Shown here: positions 25,892 to 34,974 of the stretch, one piece after another
How positions within the stretch are numbered: the stretch's first letter is position 1
Layout of the letters: the number at the start of each line of letters is the position of its first letter
Source of the DNA: Dehalococcoidia bacterium
Lineage (GTDB): Bacteria > Chloroflexota > Dehalococcoidia > Lucifugimonadales > Lucifugimonadaceae
DNA length: 47,041 nt
Direction of reading: 5' to 3'
NCBI GenBank assembly: GCA_030747175.1
Contig: JASLLE010000011.1
Location: forward strand, 1-47,041
Notes under the pieces: model-generated
What the model was told of the DNA's origin: nothing
Seen by the model: only the letters and a program-made list of their open reading frames with translations
Databases searched by the model: none
Program-made: the position numbers and the translations under genes

Positions 25892-28800
25892 CTATCTCGA
25901 CTTGCTGACTCCCAGCCTTGCGACTGCACCATTAACGTCTGTGTCTTCCACGTGGGCGCTTGCCGGCGCCTTCCCGTAGCTGACGGTATCGGCCAGTGTT
26001 TCGATACGGACATAGGTTTCATGGGCGCGCAAAGGGGCGATCATTTCGTCCGACGCTTCGACGTATAAATCGATGCGGTCAGAGATCTCAAAGCCCGCTG
26101 ATTTACGCAGATTCTGGACGTGATGCACAAGCTCCCGCACGGTGCCCTCCGCCTCCAGTTCCGGCGTCAAATCAGTGCGCACCCCGGCGGCATATCCGGC
26201 GTCTACGGCAACGGCGAAGCCTTCCAGTCCAGCATGTTCAACAAGAATCTCGTCGGGCTCCAAAGTGAACTCACCCAGCGAGATCTGCTCGCCACGCTCT
26301 GAGGCGGTTGCCAGTTCCACCGGATCAGCCGCTTCCAGAGCGCCCCGGATTGTCTGCATGTCACGCCCGTACTTGGGACCGAGAACGGGCAGGTTCGGCT
26401 TCACCGAGACGCTCAGCAATCCACCTTGCCCGCGAGCGTCGCTGACCGCTTTGACGTTCAACTCTTCTTTCAACTGGCTTTCGATGAGCGGCAGGAAGCT
26501 CCGTTCGCGATCGGTTCTGACGTCCACCAGCAACTCGGCGAGGGGCTGGCGAACCTTGAGTCGTGACGACGCCCGGGCCGATCTGCCCAGGCTCGCCAGG
26601 CGGCGCGCCAGGTTGACTGAATCTGACAGGTCATCATCGACCGCCGACTCATCTACGACAGGCCAGTCAGACAGGTGGACGCTGTCAGGCGCGTTCCCAT
26701 CGACCCGAGTCACGAGGTTTCGGTACATCTCTTCTGAGAGGAACGGTGTGATCGGCGCCAGCAGCCGTGTCAACGTCGTAAGAGCTGTGTACAGGGTTGC
26801 GTAGGCAGACTGCTTGTCGGCGTCTGACTCACTTCTCCAGAATCGTCGCCGGCTTCGGCGGACGTACCAGTTCGATAGCCCATCGATGAACTCTTCGATG
26901 GTCCGCATCGTCTCCATCGGCCGCCACGTCTCGAGATACTCTGTTACCCGTCCCACGAGCCGGTTCAGCTCGGATAAAAGCCATCGGTCCAGATCGGACC
27001 GCTCACCCGTGACGGCGGGATCGTCCGCGGCCGCCGGGTCCCAGGCGTCCAGGTTGGCGTAGGTGACGAAGAACGAGTACACGTTCCAGAGCGGGATGAT
27101 GAACTGCCGCCGCACCTCGTCCCCGGGTCCGTACCCGAAGTTCAGATTGCTGGACGGGTTCTGGCGTGTGTACAGCCAGCGCATCGTATCCACGCCCATC
27201 TTGTCCGCCGCATCCTCAAACCAGATGGCGTTGCCGCGCGATTTGTGCATCTCCTCGCCGGCTTCGTCACGCATGAGCGCATAGCTGAAGACGGCCTTCG
27301 TGGGCGCGGTGTCTTCCAGCGCCGCGCTCATGGCGATAAGTGAATAGAACCAGTTCCGAAATTGTCCCGGGAAGCTTTCAGATATCCAGTCCGCCGGGAA
27401 CCAGTCTTTCCAGTAGCCCACATCTGAGCCGTACTTGAGGGTGGAGAAGGACACGATTCCAGCATCGAGCCAGGGGTTGCCGACGTCCGGGATGCGCGAA
27501 ACCGTTTCGCCGCAGCCTGAGCAGGCGATCTTGACGGCGTCGATCCACGGCCGGTGCGGCGAGTGACCTTCGAACTGGTCCCAGCCTTCTATCGCGCGCT
27601 CCTTCAACTCCGCCTCGGAGCCCATCACGTCTACATTGTCACAGCCCTGACATTTATAGATCGGCAGCGCCAGTCCCCAGTAGCGCTTCTTGGAAATCAT
27701 CCAGTCGTGCATGTTGTCGAGCCACTCCAGCTCCCGGTCACGGCCGAACGACGGCACCCAGTTGATAGACCTCGTGGCGTCCTTCATCGGCTCTCGCAGG
27801 TCGTCCATGCCGATGAACCACTCGTCAACGAGACGGAACACGAGTTCCGTGTTGCAGCGCCAGCACACCGGGTAACGGTGCTTGTAAGGCACGATGCTGT
27901 ACAGGACGCCTTTGTCTTCAAGACTCTTGAAGATGTCGTCGTTCACTTCGGACACGTTCCGGCCGGACAACCAGTCGAATCCGTCGATGTAGTCGCCGTC
28001 CTCGGTCAGCGGGGCGATGATCGGCAGGCCGTGCTCGTTACCAAGCTGGAAGTCTTCCGCTCCGGCCCCGGGAGCGATGTGGACGATGCCCGTGCCTTCG
28101 TCCTCCCCGACGTCGTCCCACTCCAGGACGCGGTGCGCCTCACGGGCCTCCGCCTGAGCCGGAAGCTCGTCGAACGGTCCGCGATATTTCAACCCGACCA
28201 GCTTTGAACCGGGCAACTCCTTGAGCACGTCAACGTCGCCGTTCAGGACGTTCAGGACGTTCAGCAGCTCTTTGCCCAGGTAAAAGATCTCGCCGTTGTT
28301 TCTGACCTTCACGTAGGTGTTCTCGGGATGCACCGCCGCGGCCACGTTTGCGGCGAGAGTCCAGGGCGTCGTAGTCCATACCAGCAGGCTCTCGTTTTCA
28401 CGATCGACAAGCGGGAACTTGAGATAAACGGAGTTGTGGGTGATCTCCTGGTAGCCCTCGGTCACTATCTCGTGTTGCGAGAGGCCCGTACCGCAGCGCG
28501 GGCACCAGGGCATGCTGTCCCGGCCCTCATAGATCCAGCCGCGTTCATGACAGCTCTTCAGGAACTGCCAGATGGCGTAATTATTGTCGTCCGCCATCGT
28601 GTGATACGAATCGTCCCAGTCCATCCACATCGCAAGCCGCGTGGACTGGTCCGAGATTATTCCGGCGAAACGCTCTACACGCGCCTTGCACTCCTCGACA
28701 AAACGGCCGATTCCATAATCTTCGATGTCGTGTTTGGACTTGAAGCCGAGATCTTTCTCGACCTCTACCTCCACCCAGAGGCCCTGACCGTCGAACCCGT

Positions 28801-29101
28801 TCTGGAAGCGCTGACGGTAGCCCTGCATGTTCCGGAAGCGCAGGAACAGGTCTTTATATGTGCGGCCCCACGCGTGGTGGACGCCCATCGGGTTGTTGGC
28901 GGTGATGGGGCCGTCGATGAACGAAAAACGCTTTTCAGCGTTCTCGTTTTTCGCGCGGTAGCGCGCGTTCATGTCGTTGTCGTTCCACCATTTGAGCGTG
29001 TCTTGCTCCATCGCAACAAAGTCGACCCTTGAGTCGACGGGTGCGAAACGCCCTCCTGGCTCCCCGGAGTCTGACCTTGCTGGTCGGTCGGTCGTCGTCA
29101 T
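25892..29101 (-). CDS. ileS: Isoleucine--tRNA ligase (type 2-like, GVHH signature)
   Basis: A 1069-residue class Ia synthetase that charges tRNA-Ile and edits valine. Where most members have HxGH, this one reads GVHH (residues 73-76 in PMGVHHAWGRT); the same swapped GxHH signature is known from type 2 IleRS enzymes that are extremely resistant to mupirocin. The KMSKS counterpart reads EEMHKSRGN. Zinc-type CxxC pairs are present (CPRC, CWRC, CQGC, CSGC). I chose ATG 29101 (TAGGA close upstream) because the longer frame crosses the T-box terminator. Expression is controlled by the tRNA-Ile T-box upstream. Resistance itself is inference from the motif. Confidence 0.95.
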   Translation of the reverse strand: MTTTDRPARSDSGEPGGRFAPVDSRVDFVAMEQDTLKWWNDNDMNARYRAKNENAEKRFSFIDGPITANNPMGVHHAWGRTYKDLFLRFRNMQGYRQRFQNGFDGQGLWVEVEVEKDLGFKSKHDIEDYGIGRFVEECKARVERFAGIISDQSTRLAMWMDWDDSYHTMADDNNYAIWQFLKSCHERGWIYEGRDSMPWCPRCGTGLSQHEIVTEGYQEITHNSVYLKFPLVDRENESLLVWTTTPWTLAANVAAAVHPENTYVKVRNNGEIFYLGKELLNVLNVLNGDVDVLKELPGSKLVGLKYRGPFDELPAQAEAREAHRVLEWDDVGEDEGTGIVHIAPGAGAEDFQLGNEHGLPIIAPLTEDGDYIDGFDWLSGRNVSEVNDDIFKSLEDKGVLYSIVPYKHRYPVCWRCNTELVFRLVDEWFIGMDDLREPMKDATRSINWVPSFGRDRELEWLDNMHDWMISKKRYWGLALPIYKCQGCDNVDVMGSEAELKERAIEGWDQFEGHSPHRPWIDAVKIACSGCGETVSRIPDVGNPWLDAGIVSFSTLKYGSDVGYWKDWFPADWISESFPGQFRNWFYSLIAMSAALEDTAPTKAVFSYALMRDEAGEEMHKSRGNAIWFEDAADKMGVDTMRWLYTRQNPSSNLNFGYGPGDEVRRQFIIPLWNVYSFFVTYANLDAWDPAAADDPAVTGERSDLDRWLLSELNRLVGRVTEYLETWRPMETMRTIEEFIDGLSNWYVRRSRRRFWRSESDADKQSAYATLYTALTTLTRLLAPITPFLSEEMYRNLVTRVDGNAPDSVHLSDWPVVDESAVDDDLSDSVNLARRLASLGRSARASSRLKVRQPLAELLVDVRTDRERSFLPLIESQLKEELNVKAVSDARGQGGLLSVSVKPNLPVLGPKYGRDMQTIRGALEAADPVELATASERGEQISLGEFTLEPDEILVEHAGLEGFAVAVDAGYAAGVRTDLTPELEAEGTVRELVHHVQNLRKSAGFEISDRIDLYVEASDEMIAPLRAHETYVRIETLADTVSYGKAPASAHVEDTDVNGAVARLGVSKSR

Positions 29102-29144
29102 TATTCCTACTGGCTCCCGAATGGCCCGAAACTTTCTCGAACAC

Positions 29145-29173
29145 AAAAAAACCCATCCCGATCGAGGGACGGG
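29145..29173 (-). terminator. T-box intrinsic terminator before ileS
   Basis: On the minus strand CCCGTCCC (29173-29166) pairs with GGGATGGG (29159-29152), with one G-U pair and a six-base loop, followed by seven U residues (29151-29145). It lies 44 bases before the ileS start. Confidence 0.9.
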
Positions 29174-29450
29174 CTCTGTGGACAGAGATACCGCGGTACC
29201 ACCCTGCATTTCCCGTTTGTGACGGGACGCTTTACCGGTCTGATGCCCCAATACCTTTGGGACCGAAAACCGTCGTCGATGTAACGGCCGACTTGCCGTC
29301 CGGGTCTACTTGGCCTGGCGGTTTACGCCTTCTGCCTTTCGGCCGGAAGCTCGGGAGAGATCTTCGTTCCGGGTACCTGCGCCCCCTCGCACCATACGGG
29401 GCTCGCTCAGCAGATTTGCCGGAGCTACTCGGCTCCTTCTCAGCTTTTGA
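29145..29450 (-). ncRNA. T-box riboswitch (tRNA-Ile), upstream of ileS
   Basis: AGGGTGGTACCGCGG is on the minus strand at 29205-29191, followed by the terminator. The variable base of UGGN (29201-29198) is U, pairing with the discriminator A of tRNA-Ile, in contrast to C in the trpS leader. In the stem I region an ATC (Ile) codon at 29361-29359 lies in a GAAG-ATC context and is the best specifier candidate. Codon, T-box base and downstream gene agree. The 5' boundary is approximate, and no convincing promoter was found between here and 29597. Confidence 0.92.
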
Positions 29451-29597
29451 CCATACGAGGTTAGTTATCCATGAGGGGCGGCGTCAACCTTTCATCGTGT
29501 TTGCCCGGTTCTGCCAATGTGCCGCGGGAGCGCGATACTGACCGCTCTGCCGTCCCGGCTTCAACCCGCCACCCACATCTGTTTACGGAGTTCCTTC

Positions 29598-30653
29598 ATG
29601 GCCCTCAAGGTCGTTATCTCTGGTCGCTCGATGGCGCCGCTCAACCTGCTCACCGAGGCTGGCTTCGAGGTCGTGGAGGCGGACGCCACTACGACCGAAG
29701 AGCTGATCGACGTAACAAAAGACGCCGATGGCGCCCTGATCGGCATCTGGCCGCTCCATGACCGGCAGGTACTTGAGGCGTGTCCAAAGCTGAAGGTCGT
29801 CAGCCGCATGGGAGTCGGGGTGGATTCGATCGACCTTGATGCCGCCACGGAACTCGGGATCCTGGCCTGCAACACGCCGGGCGCGAACACGACGGAGGTC
29901 GCCGATCACGCCATGGCGATGCTGCTCTCGCTGACGCGCATAATCCCGGAAACCGGTGCTTTCACGAAGGCCGGCGGTTGGAGCGATAACCCGGCGAAGA
30001 TGAACGAGTACCGCCGCGGTGTGCGCCGGATCGCCGGGCACACGATGGGGATCATCGGCCTCGGGAACATCGGTCGGGCATTCGCCACCCGAATCAAGGG
30101 CTTCGGGCCGGAACAGATCATTGCGTACGACCCCTACGTGCCGCAGACGGTGGGCGACCTGTACGGGGTCCGAATGGTGGACCTGGATACCCTGCTCACG
30201 CAGTCCGATTTCATCACGATCCACACGCCGGCGACCGACGAGACGAACCACATGATCAACGCCGACGCGCTGGCGAAGATGAAGTCGACCGCGATCCTGA
30301 TCAACTGTGCACGCGGGCCGATCGTGGACCCGGTAGCGCTGCACGCCGGGCTGCGCGACGGCGATATCGAGGCGGCGGGTATCGACGTGACGGAGTTCGA
30401 GCCGGTGGACGCGGAAGACCCGCTGCTGGGACTGGACAACCTGCTCATCACGCCGCACCTGGCGGGCTGGTCGCCGACCTTCATCGAGCAGTCAGGCCAG
30501 CGCCAGGCGGAGAACGTGATCCGCGTCCTGACGGGACAGGCGCCGCACGGGCTGGCGAATCCCGAGGTGATCAAGTCGATCGCCGTGATGCGTGCAACAA
30601 ACCCGGGCCGCTGGGAAGGGATCCCGGACTTCTCGACCGCGATTAACGTTTAA
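29598..30653 (+). CDS. D-isomer specific 2-hydroxyacid dehydrogenase (phosphoglycerate dehydrogenase-like)
   Basis: A 351-residue NAD-dependent dehydrogenase. The nucleotide motif is GIIGLGNIGRAF, the catalytic Arg is in NCARGPIVDP, the Glu in IDVTEFEPVD, and the His in TPHLAGWSPTF. ATG 29598 is supported by GGAG 7 bases upstream. It lacks the C-terminal ACT domain of many SerA proteins, so 3-phosphoglycerate is possible but not proven, and hydroxypyruvate or another 2-hydroxyacid is equally plausible. It is divergent from ileS and followed by a hairpin (30669-30686) and repeats. Confidence 0.88.
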   Translation: MALKVVISGRSMAPLNLLTEAGFEVVEADATTTEELIDVTKDADGALIGIWPLHDRQVLEACPKLKVVSRMGVGVDSIDLDAATELGILACNTPGANTTEVADHAMAMLLSLTRIIPETGAFTKAGGWSDNPAKMNEYRRGVRRIAGHTMGIIGLGNIGRAFATRIKGFGPEQIIAYDPYVPQTVGDLYGVRMVDLDTLLTQSDFITIHTPATDETNHMINADALAKMKSTAILINCARGPIVDPVALHAGLRDGDIEAAGIDVTEFEPVDAEDPLLGLDNLLITPHLAGWSPTFIEQSGQRQAENVIRVLTGQAPHGLANPEVIKSIAVMRATNPGRWEGIPDFSTAINV

Positions 30654-30668
30654 GACTAAGGATGTGTA

Positions 30669-30870
30669 CTCGGCCTGAAGGCCGAGCTCCCTCACACCGG
30701 CCCTCTCCCGCGACGGAGAGAGGGAGCACAGCAGCGTCCTGAGGTCCTCCGAAGGGCCGGGTGGTTCGACAACGCGCTAGAGCGTTGATCGCCTACTCGG
30801 CGATCCCCTTCACCCCGGCCCTCTCCCGCGACGGAGAGAGGGCGCACAGCAGTGTCCTGAAGCGCTCGAA
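30669..30870. repeat. Hairpin-rich tandem intergenic repeats between convergent genes
   Basis: The 254-base gap between the dehydrogenase and SRAP genes starts with CTCGGCC/GGCCGAG (30669-30675 and 30680-30686, TGAA loop). Two copies of a unit follow: a CCGGCCCTCTCCCGCGACGG block with GAGAGAGGG, then CACAGCAG(C/T)GTCCTGA and a CTC(C)GAAG block, starting near 30697 and 30814. A perfect GATCGCC/GGCGATC hairpin (30787-30793 and 30799-30805) separates them. The same hairpin-plus-CTGA...CGAAGGGCCGGG order occurs at 8273-8566. It may act as a two-way terminator. Confidence 0.8.
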
Positions 30871-30907
30871 GAATCGGGTCATCCGGGGGCGCGTCAGGCG
30901 GTCAGGA

Positions 30908-31597
30908 TCAAATGTCGAGGTCCAGCTGCGATACCGGATCCACCATCTCCGGGCGGTCTTCTCGTGACGAGTTGACGGCCGTTGAGACCTGATAGCTCTC
31001 CATCTCTTCCGCCGGGTAGGGCTGGAGAAGGGCGGCAAGTCTGTTCGGGTCTTCTGTGGCCGGGTCCAGCCAGAGCGCTTCAGACTCGGCGTCGAGGATC
31101 ACCGGCATTCGGTCGTGGATCGGCTCCATGAGGGCGTTCGGGCCGGTCGTGATGATGGCGCAGGAGCGGACCGTCTCTCCCGTCTCCCTGTTCTTCCACG
31201 TGTCGAACAACCCGGCGAAGCCCAGCAGGTCGCCACCCTTCAACCTGATGAGTTGCGGCTTGCGATCGCCCTTGGGTCCGGTCCATTCGTAGAAACCGTC
31301 CGCAGGGATCAGGCAACGTGTTCGCGCCAGGGGCCGCTTCCAGAGCCCGGATGTTGCCACTTTGTCATCGCGAGCGTTGAACGAGCTGCGGATCTGGCTG
31401 GCTGACTTCGCCCAGGCCGGGATCAGGCCCCAGCGCATCTGCTCTGCGCGCCGCGTGCCGTCCTCGTTCGTGATGGTCCAGACCTGCTGCGTCGGGGCGA
31501 TGTTGAAGCGGGGCATCGGCGGCGTGTCACCGGTCACCTGTACGCGAAAGCGCAGGCCGAGACCGGACACGTCGATCAATATGAACCTGCCGCACAT
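30908..31597 (-). CDS. SOS response-associated peptidase (SRAP/YedK family)
   Basis: A 229-residue HMCES/YedK-type protein that crosslinks to abasic sites in single-stranded DNA through Cys2 to protect them from strand breakage. Family residues visible are Cys2 in MCGRF, Asn in FNARDD, Glu in GFYEW and His in IHDRMPVIL. ATG 31597 is fixed by the need for Cys2. It is a single minus-strand gene between repeats and the divergent broken beta-lactamase-fold gene. No LexA box was recognised upstream. Confidence 0.93.
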   Translation of the reverse strand: MCGRFILIDVSGLGLRFRVQVTGDTPPMPRFNIAPTQQVWTITNEDGTRRAEQMRWGLIPAWAKSASQIRSSFNARDDKVATSGLWKRPLARTRCLIPADGFYEWTGPKGDRKPQLIRLKGGDLLGFAGLFDTWKNRETGETVRSCAIITTGPNALMEPIHDRMPVILDAESEALWLDPATEDPNRLAALLQPYPAEEMESYQVSTAVNSSREDRPEMVDPVSQLDLDI

Positions 31598-31692
31598 GGG
31601 CTGAGTTTACTCCCGGGCATCCAACGTTGGCCGGCGTCCATATAATCCCGCTTGTGTCTGATCAAATGGCGATCGCCGGGAGGGACCATAAG

Positions 31693-32511
31693 TTGAAGAT
31701 CACGTTTTGCGGCACGGGGGCCGGTGGCAACTATGCCAGCGATCGCGGCGGGTCATCGGTCATGATCGAACACGGCGGTGACGTGGTACTCATCGATTGT
31801 GGTCCGGGCGCCGTAAGACGCATACAACGGACAGGCGTCCGGTTTGGCGCCATCAAGGCGATCCTCATCACCCACTTGCACTACGACCACGCCGTCAGCC
31901 TGCCGGAACTGTTCAACCGATTCGGGCGGATGGGTAGCGAGCCGCCTCGGATTCTTGGTCCCAGGGGGATCGGAGAGTACATAGAAGACTGCAGGCGGCT
32001 CATAACGGTAAGCACAAGCGCGGGATGCCGGAACACCTGGCGGCGCTATCCGGCGAAGTGGTGGACCTTGAGCAGTCTTACGAGGTCGCTGGCTTCAAAA
32101 TGCACGCTATCGAGGTTCCACACGATCCCGACATCCAGTCATTGTCGTGGCGAATCGAAACCGGGGACGCCTCCGCAGTCGTTTCCGGGGATTTGAAGGT
32201 CAATGCCGGATTTATGGTGCCCTTCACAGTCGATGCCGACCTCCTGGTCCACGAAGCGTATTCGGAACCGGGGTTGGACGCGCTGGTCAAAGGAATGCCT
32301 ACCGAGATCGCTCGGGAAGGCGCAAAGCGGAACTTTGAGCCAACTCACTCGGAAGTCTCCGCTGTAGCGAAGATCGCACAGGCAGCAGGAGTGTCACGAT
32401 TGGCGCTGACGCACTTCGTCCCGGCGGAGGACGATGTGCGTCAGCACCGCAAGCGAACATTTCGATGGCGAGGTGTTTGCCGCCATCGCCGGTGAGTCGA
32501 TTGAGATCTGA
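31693..32511 (+). pseudogene. Metallo-beta-lactamase-fold hydrolase gene with two frameshifts
   Basis: The gene opens at TTG 31693 (GGGAGG about 9 bases upstream) with a conserved MBL start and the metal motif HLHYDH. Near 31989 (GACTGCAG, probably once GACCTGCAG) the coding phase moves by one base, and the conserved sequence continues in another frame with VVSGDLKVN, DLLVHEAY and LTHFVPAEDD. Near 32437-32451 it moves back to the first frame, giving an EHFDGEVFAA segment and IAGESIEI before TGA 32509-32511. The first frame alone stops at 32196. Reassembled, it is a roughly 272-residue arylsulfatase/RNase Z-like hydrolase of unknown substrate. Either a recent pseudogene or two consensus errors; no slippery site supports programmed shifting. 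Confidence 0.8.
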
Positions 32512-32519
32512 TTCCTGGC

Positions 32520-33599
32520 CTAGGGCAGGTTGATCGGCAGATCGAGCTCCGCGCCGATGCTGTTGAACCAGCCAACCACCTCCCGGTGGTACGGGATGCC
32601 CTCCCGCTTCCGCTTCTCCGTTTCTTCGCCTTCGGTCAGCCCCGGGTAGAGAACGCGGTCGTGTCCGGGAGCAGGCGGCGTGTTCGCCAGCCCTTCCAGG
32701 AAGGCGTCCATATCGTCCTTGAACTTCTCGGTATCGGTGAACGCCTCGATCTTGTACGCGCCGAAGAAATGACCGCCCTGCTTCGAGATGAACCCGGCTC
32801 CTGCGCCGTTCAGGACATTGCAGAGGATGTCGACGACCGCGGCGAATCCATGCCCCTTATGGGAGCCGTTCTCCCGGGTTCCACCGAACGGAAGCATCCA
32901 GTAGTCCTCTGGAACGTCCGCTTCCTCCATGATCGGCGTGCCGTCCGGCTGCGCTATCCATCCCGGATAAATCTTTGCGCCGACGCGCTTCGCCAGTCCG
33001 ATCTTGTTGTTAGCGATCTGCGTAGTTGCGACGTCGAACAGGAAGGGCGGCATCCTCCTTGCCGGGGCTGCCCACCCCATCGGGTTCGTGTTAAAGCGCG
33101 GCTCCGCGCCGAAGGTCGGGAGCATGTAGGGCGTTCCGCCGCCGCCGGTGGCCGCGACGCCGATCATGTCGTGCTCCACGGCAAGCATTGCGTGGTAGCC
33201 GCAGCCGCCGAGGTGGCCGGAGTTAAACATCGTCACGGCGCCCATGCCGTACTTCTCGGCTTTTTCGATCGCCATCCGCATGGCGTCCGGGCCGACGTGG
33301 ATCCCGAGAGCGCCGTCACCGTCGAGCGTTGTGGTGGTCGCCGATTCACGTATGACCTTCACCTGTGGCGTCGGGTTGATCTCGCCCGCGCCGTATCTCT
33401 GGACGTAGTTGCGGAGCATGTTCGATACGCCATGCGTCTCGACGGCACGCAGATCGTTCGTGATAAGAAGATCCGTGCTCTGGGCTGCGCCTCCGTCGTC
33501 CAGTCCCATCTTGCGGAACACCGCGTCGGTGGCCGCCCGGATCTTCTCCTCGGACACGTACACGCGATCAGCTTCCGGGACGTGGAATCGTTCGAGCAT
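32520..33599 (-). CDS. Malate/L-lactate dehydrogenase family (Ldh2) oxidoreductase
   Basis: A 359-residue NAD(P)-dependent enzyme of the Ldh2/MDG1 family, unrelated in fold to common lactate dehydrogenases. Typical segments are AVETHGVSNMLRNYV, GALGIHVGPDAMRMAIEKA, NSGHLGGCGYHAMLA with the catalytic-type His, NTNPMGWAAPA and GSHKGHGFAAVVDILCNVL. ATG 33599 has GGAGG six bases upstream. Substrates in the family include malate, ureidoglycolate, sulfolactate and 2,3-diketogulonate; the sequence does not tell which. It lies 182 bases downstream of the RidA-like fusion on the same strand. Confidence 0.88.
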   Translation of the reverse strand: MLERFHVPEADRVYVSEEKIRAATDAVFRKMGLDDGGAAQSTDLLITNDLRAVETHGVSNMLRNYVQRYGAGEINPTPQVKVIRESATTTTLDGDGALGIHVGPDAMRMAIEKAEKYGMGAVTMFNSGHLGGCGYHAMLAVEHDMIGVAATGGGGTPYMLPTFGAEPRFNTNPMGWAAPARRMPPFLFDVATTQIANNKIGLAKRVGAKIYPGWIAQPDGTPIMEEADVPEDYWMLPFGGTRENGSHKGHGFAAVVDILCNVLNGAGAGFISKQGGHFFGAYKIEAFTDTEKFKDDMDAFLEGLANTPPAPGHDRVLYPGLTEGEETEKRKREGIPYHREVVGWFNSIGAELDLPINLP

Positions 33600-33781
33600 G
33601 GGTGCCTCCGTCGGCGTGGTTGGTCGTTCGGCGGGAGTGTACCGGTAAACCCGTAAACCGGGCACTGTTCCGACCGTCCCAGGTCGGGAATTCCGGGGCG
33701 TTGTCGCTACCCGGAACGCGCGTCCTTTTCAGAACGGGCAGGCATCCTCAAGTTCACCCAGTATTCACGCCGCGACGTGAC

Positions 33782-34918
33782 TCACCCGGAGGTAACGACC
33801 GCGGTGGCCTCGATCTCGACCACGACCTCGGGACGGGCCAGCACCGGGATTCCTATTACCGCGGCGGCCGTGCCCATGCCGCCGACGACGCTCTGAAGCG
33901 CGGACTGGGCTTCAAGGAGTTTGTCCGGGCCGCCGACGATGTAAGTGCGGGTGCGAACAAGATCGGTCCAATCGAGACCGTGTTCTTCAAGCGCCCAGCG
34001 AATGATTTCGAGTATGTCTCTGACCTGGCCCGCGACCTCGTACGGGTGCTGGACGATCTCGCCAACCAGTGTTGAGGTTGTCCCCGCTACGTAGACAACG
34101 TCCCCGTTTTTCACCGCACGGCAGTAGTTATGCTCCGTCTCGTAGGTCCGCCCGGACCAGACCCGCGTTGCCCCCTCCGAAGCGCCCGCGACCGCCTCAC
34201 ACTCAAACATGAACGGAGCGTTTTCTGCACTGGAACGATCCACCGTGATTCCGGCAGAGGTCGGCGTGCTCCTGGCCATAAAGTCCAGTTTTGCCCGGGG
34301 GAGGGCCCAGCCATGCACGTCCCGCGCCATGAAGTGCCGCGTGGCGACCACATCGGACGGCTCGACGCCGATGCCGGTGAGCGAGGCGGAAGCCGCATCT
34401 ATCACGCCCGTAACGGCGGGACCGTACCCGTCAAGGGTCGCGTTCGAGCCCTCGACATCAGCGGATGTCAGCCCCGAGATCCAGACCTCATCGTTGTGCC
34501 TGACGGCGCGGGACCAGCCCTGACCGGACTGAGGAAGAAAACGCAAGAGACTGGAGGCCGAGCCGAGCACGGCTTCCAGTTCCAGCATCACCTTCACGCC
34601 GTTGGGCAGGTTCGGCACCCCGATCACGCTCAGCGTCGGCCCGGGATCATCGAACAGGACGGGGTGGACCGCCCGTATCGCCTCTATCCCTTCGCCGTCC
34701 GTGAACCAGGCCCGCACCCGAACCACGTCTGCAAGGGACGATCCCGCCCTGTGCATCACATCGGCGGCCGCCTGGTACACCTGCCTTGCCTCCGAGACAG
34801 CGCTGCCTCGCTGCGAGGGAATCAGGCCGGAGGAAAACAGGCGATCTCCGGTAGCGACGAGCGTGGCGGTGCCTAAAGCCGTCTCCAGGTGACTTCCGGT
34901 CATGATCGTAGTGCGCAC
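33782..34918 (-). CDS. Triple RidA-like (YjgF/YER057c) fusion protein
   Basis: A 378-residue protein made of three RidA-like domains in a row, about residues 6-117, 123-245 and 250-378. Each shows the family pattern of a GDRLFSSG/DEVWISG/GDVVYVAG strand, a central amphipathic helix and an end strand of the LELEAV/FECEAV/VEIEATAV type. RidA proteins hydrolyse reactive enamines/imines as trimers, so one chain here could form the trimer by itself. The catalytic Arg of RidA appears replaced in all three domains (for example PTLSVIGVPNLP and TAAAVIGIPVL), suggesting a non-canonical role. The start may be GTG 34918 (GAGG 10 bases upstream) or ATG 34903. It lies upstream of Ldh2 and 56 bases after fmt. 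Confidence 0.83.
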   Translation of the reverse strand: MRTTIMTGSHLETALGTATLVATGDRLFSSGLIPSQRGSAVSEARQVYQAAADVMHRAGSSLADVVRVRAWFTDGEGIEAIRAVHPVLFDDPGPTLSVIGVPNLPNGVKVMLELEAVLGSASSLLRFLPQSGQGWSRAVRHNDEVWISGLTSADVEGSNATLDGYGPAVTGVIDAASASLTGIGVEPSDVVATRHFMARDVHGWALPRAKLDFMARSTPTSAGITVDRSSAENAPFMFECEAVAGASEGATRVWSGRTYETEHNYCRAVKNGDVVYVAGTTSTLVGEIVQHPYEVAGQVRDILEIIRWALEEHGLDWTDLVRTRTYIVGGPDKLLEAQSALQSVVGGMGTAAAVIGIPVLARPEVVVEIEATAVVTSG

Positions 34919-34974
34919 TTGTCGGAAACCTCGGTGGGTGGGTTTAATCGTGTAAGGGCTAAAGATCGCGCCGA

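Noticed and set aside
31981-32455. Programmed frameshifting in the MBL gene
   Set aside because: No slippery heptamer or stimulatory structure is seen and two opposite shifts would be needed.
32586-33656. A 356-residue open frame opposite the Ldh2 gene
   Set aside because: It mirrors a GC-rich coding strand, has no ribosome-binding site and no recognisable protein, whereas the minus strand encodes a clear Ldh2 enzyme.
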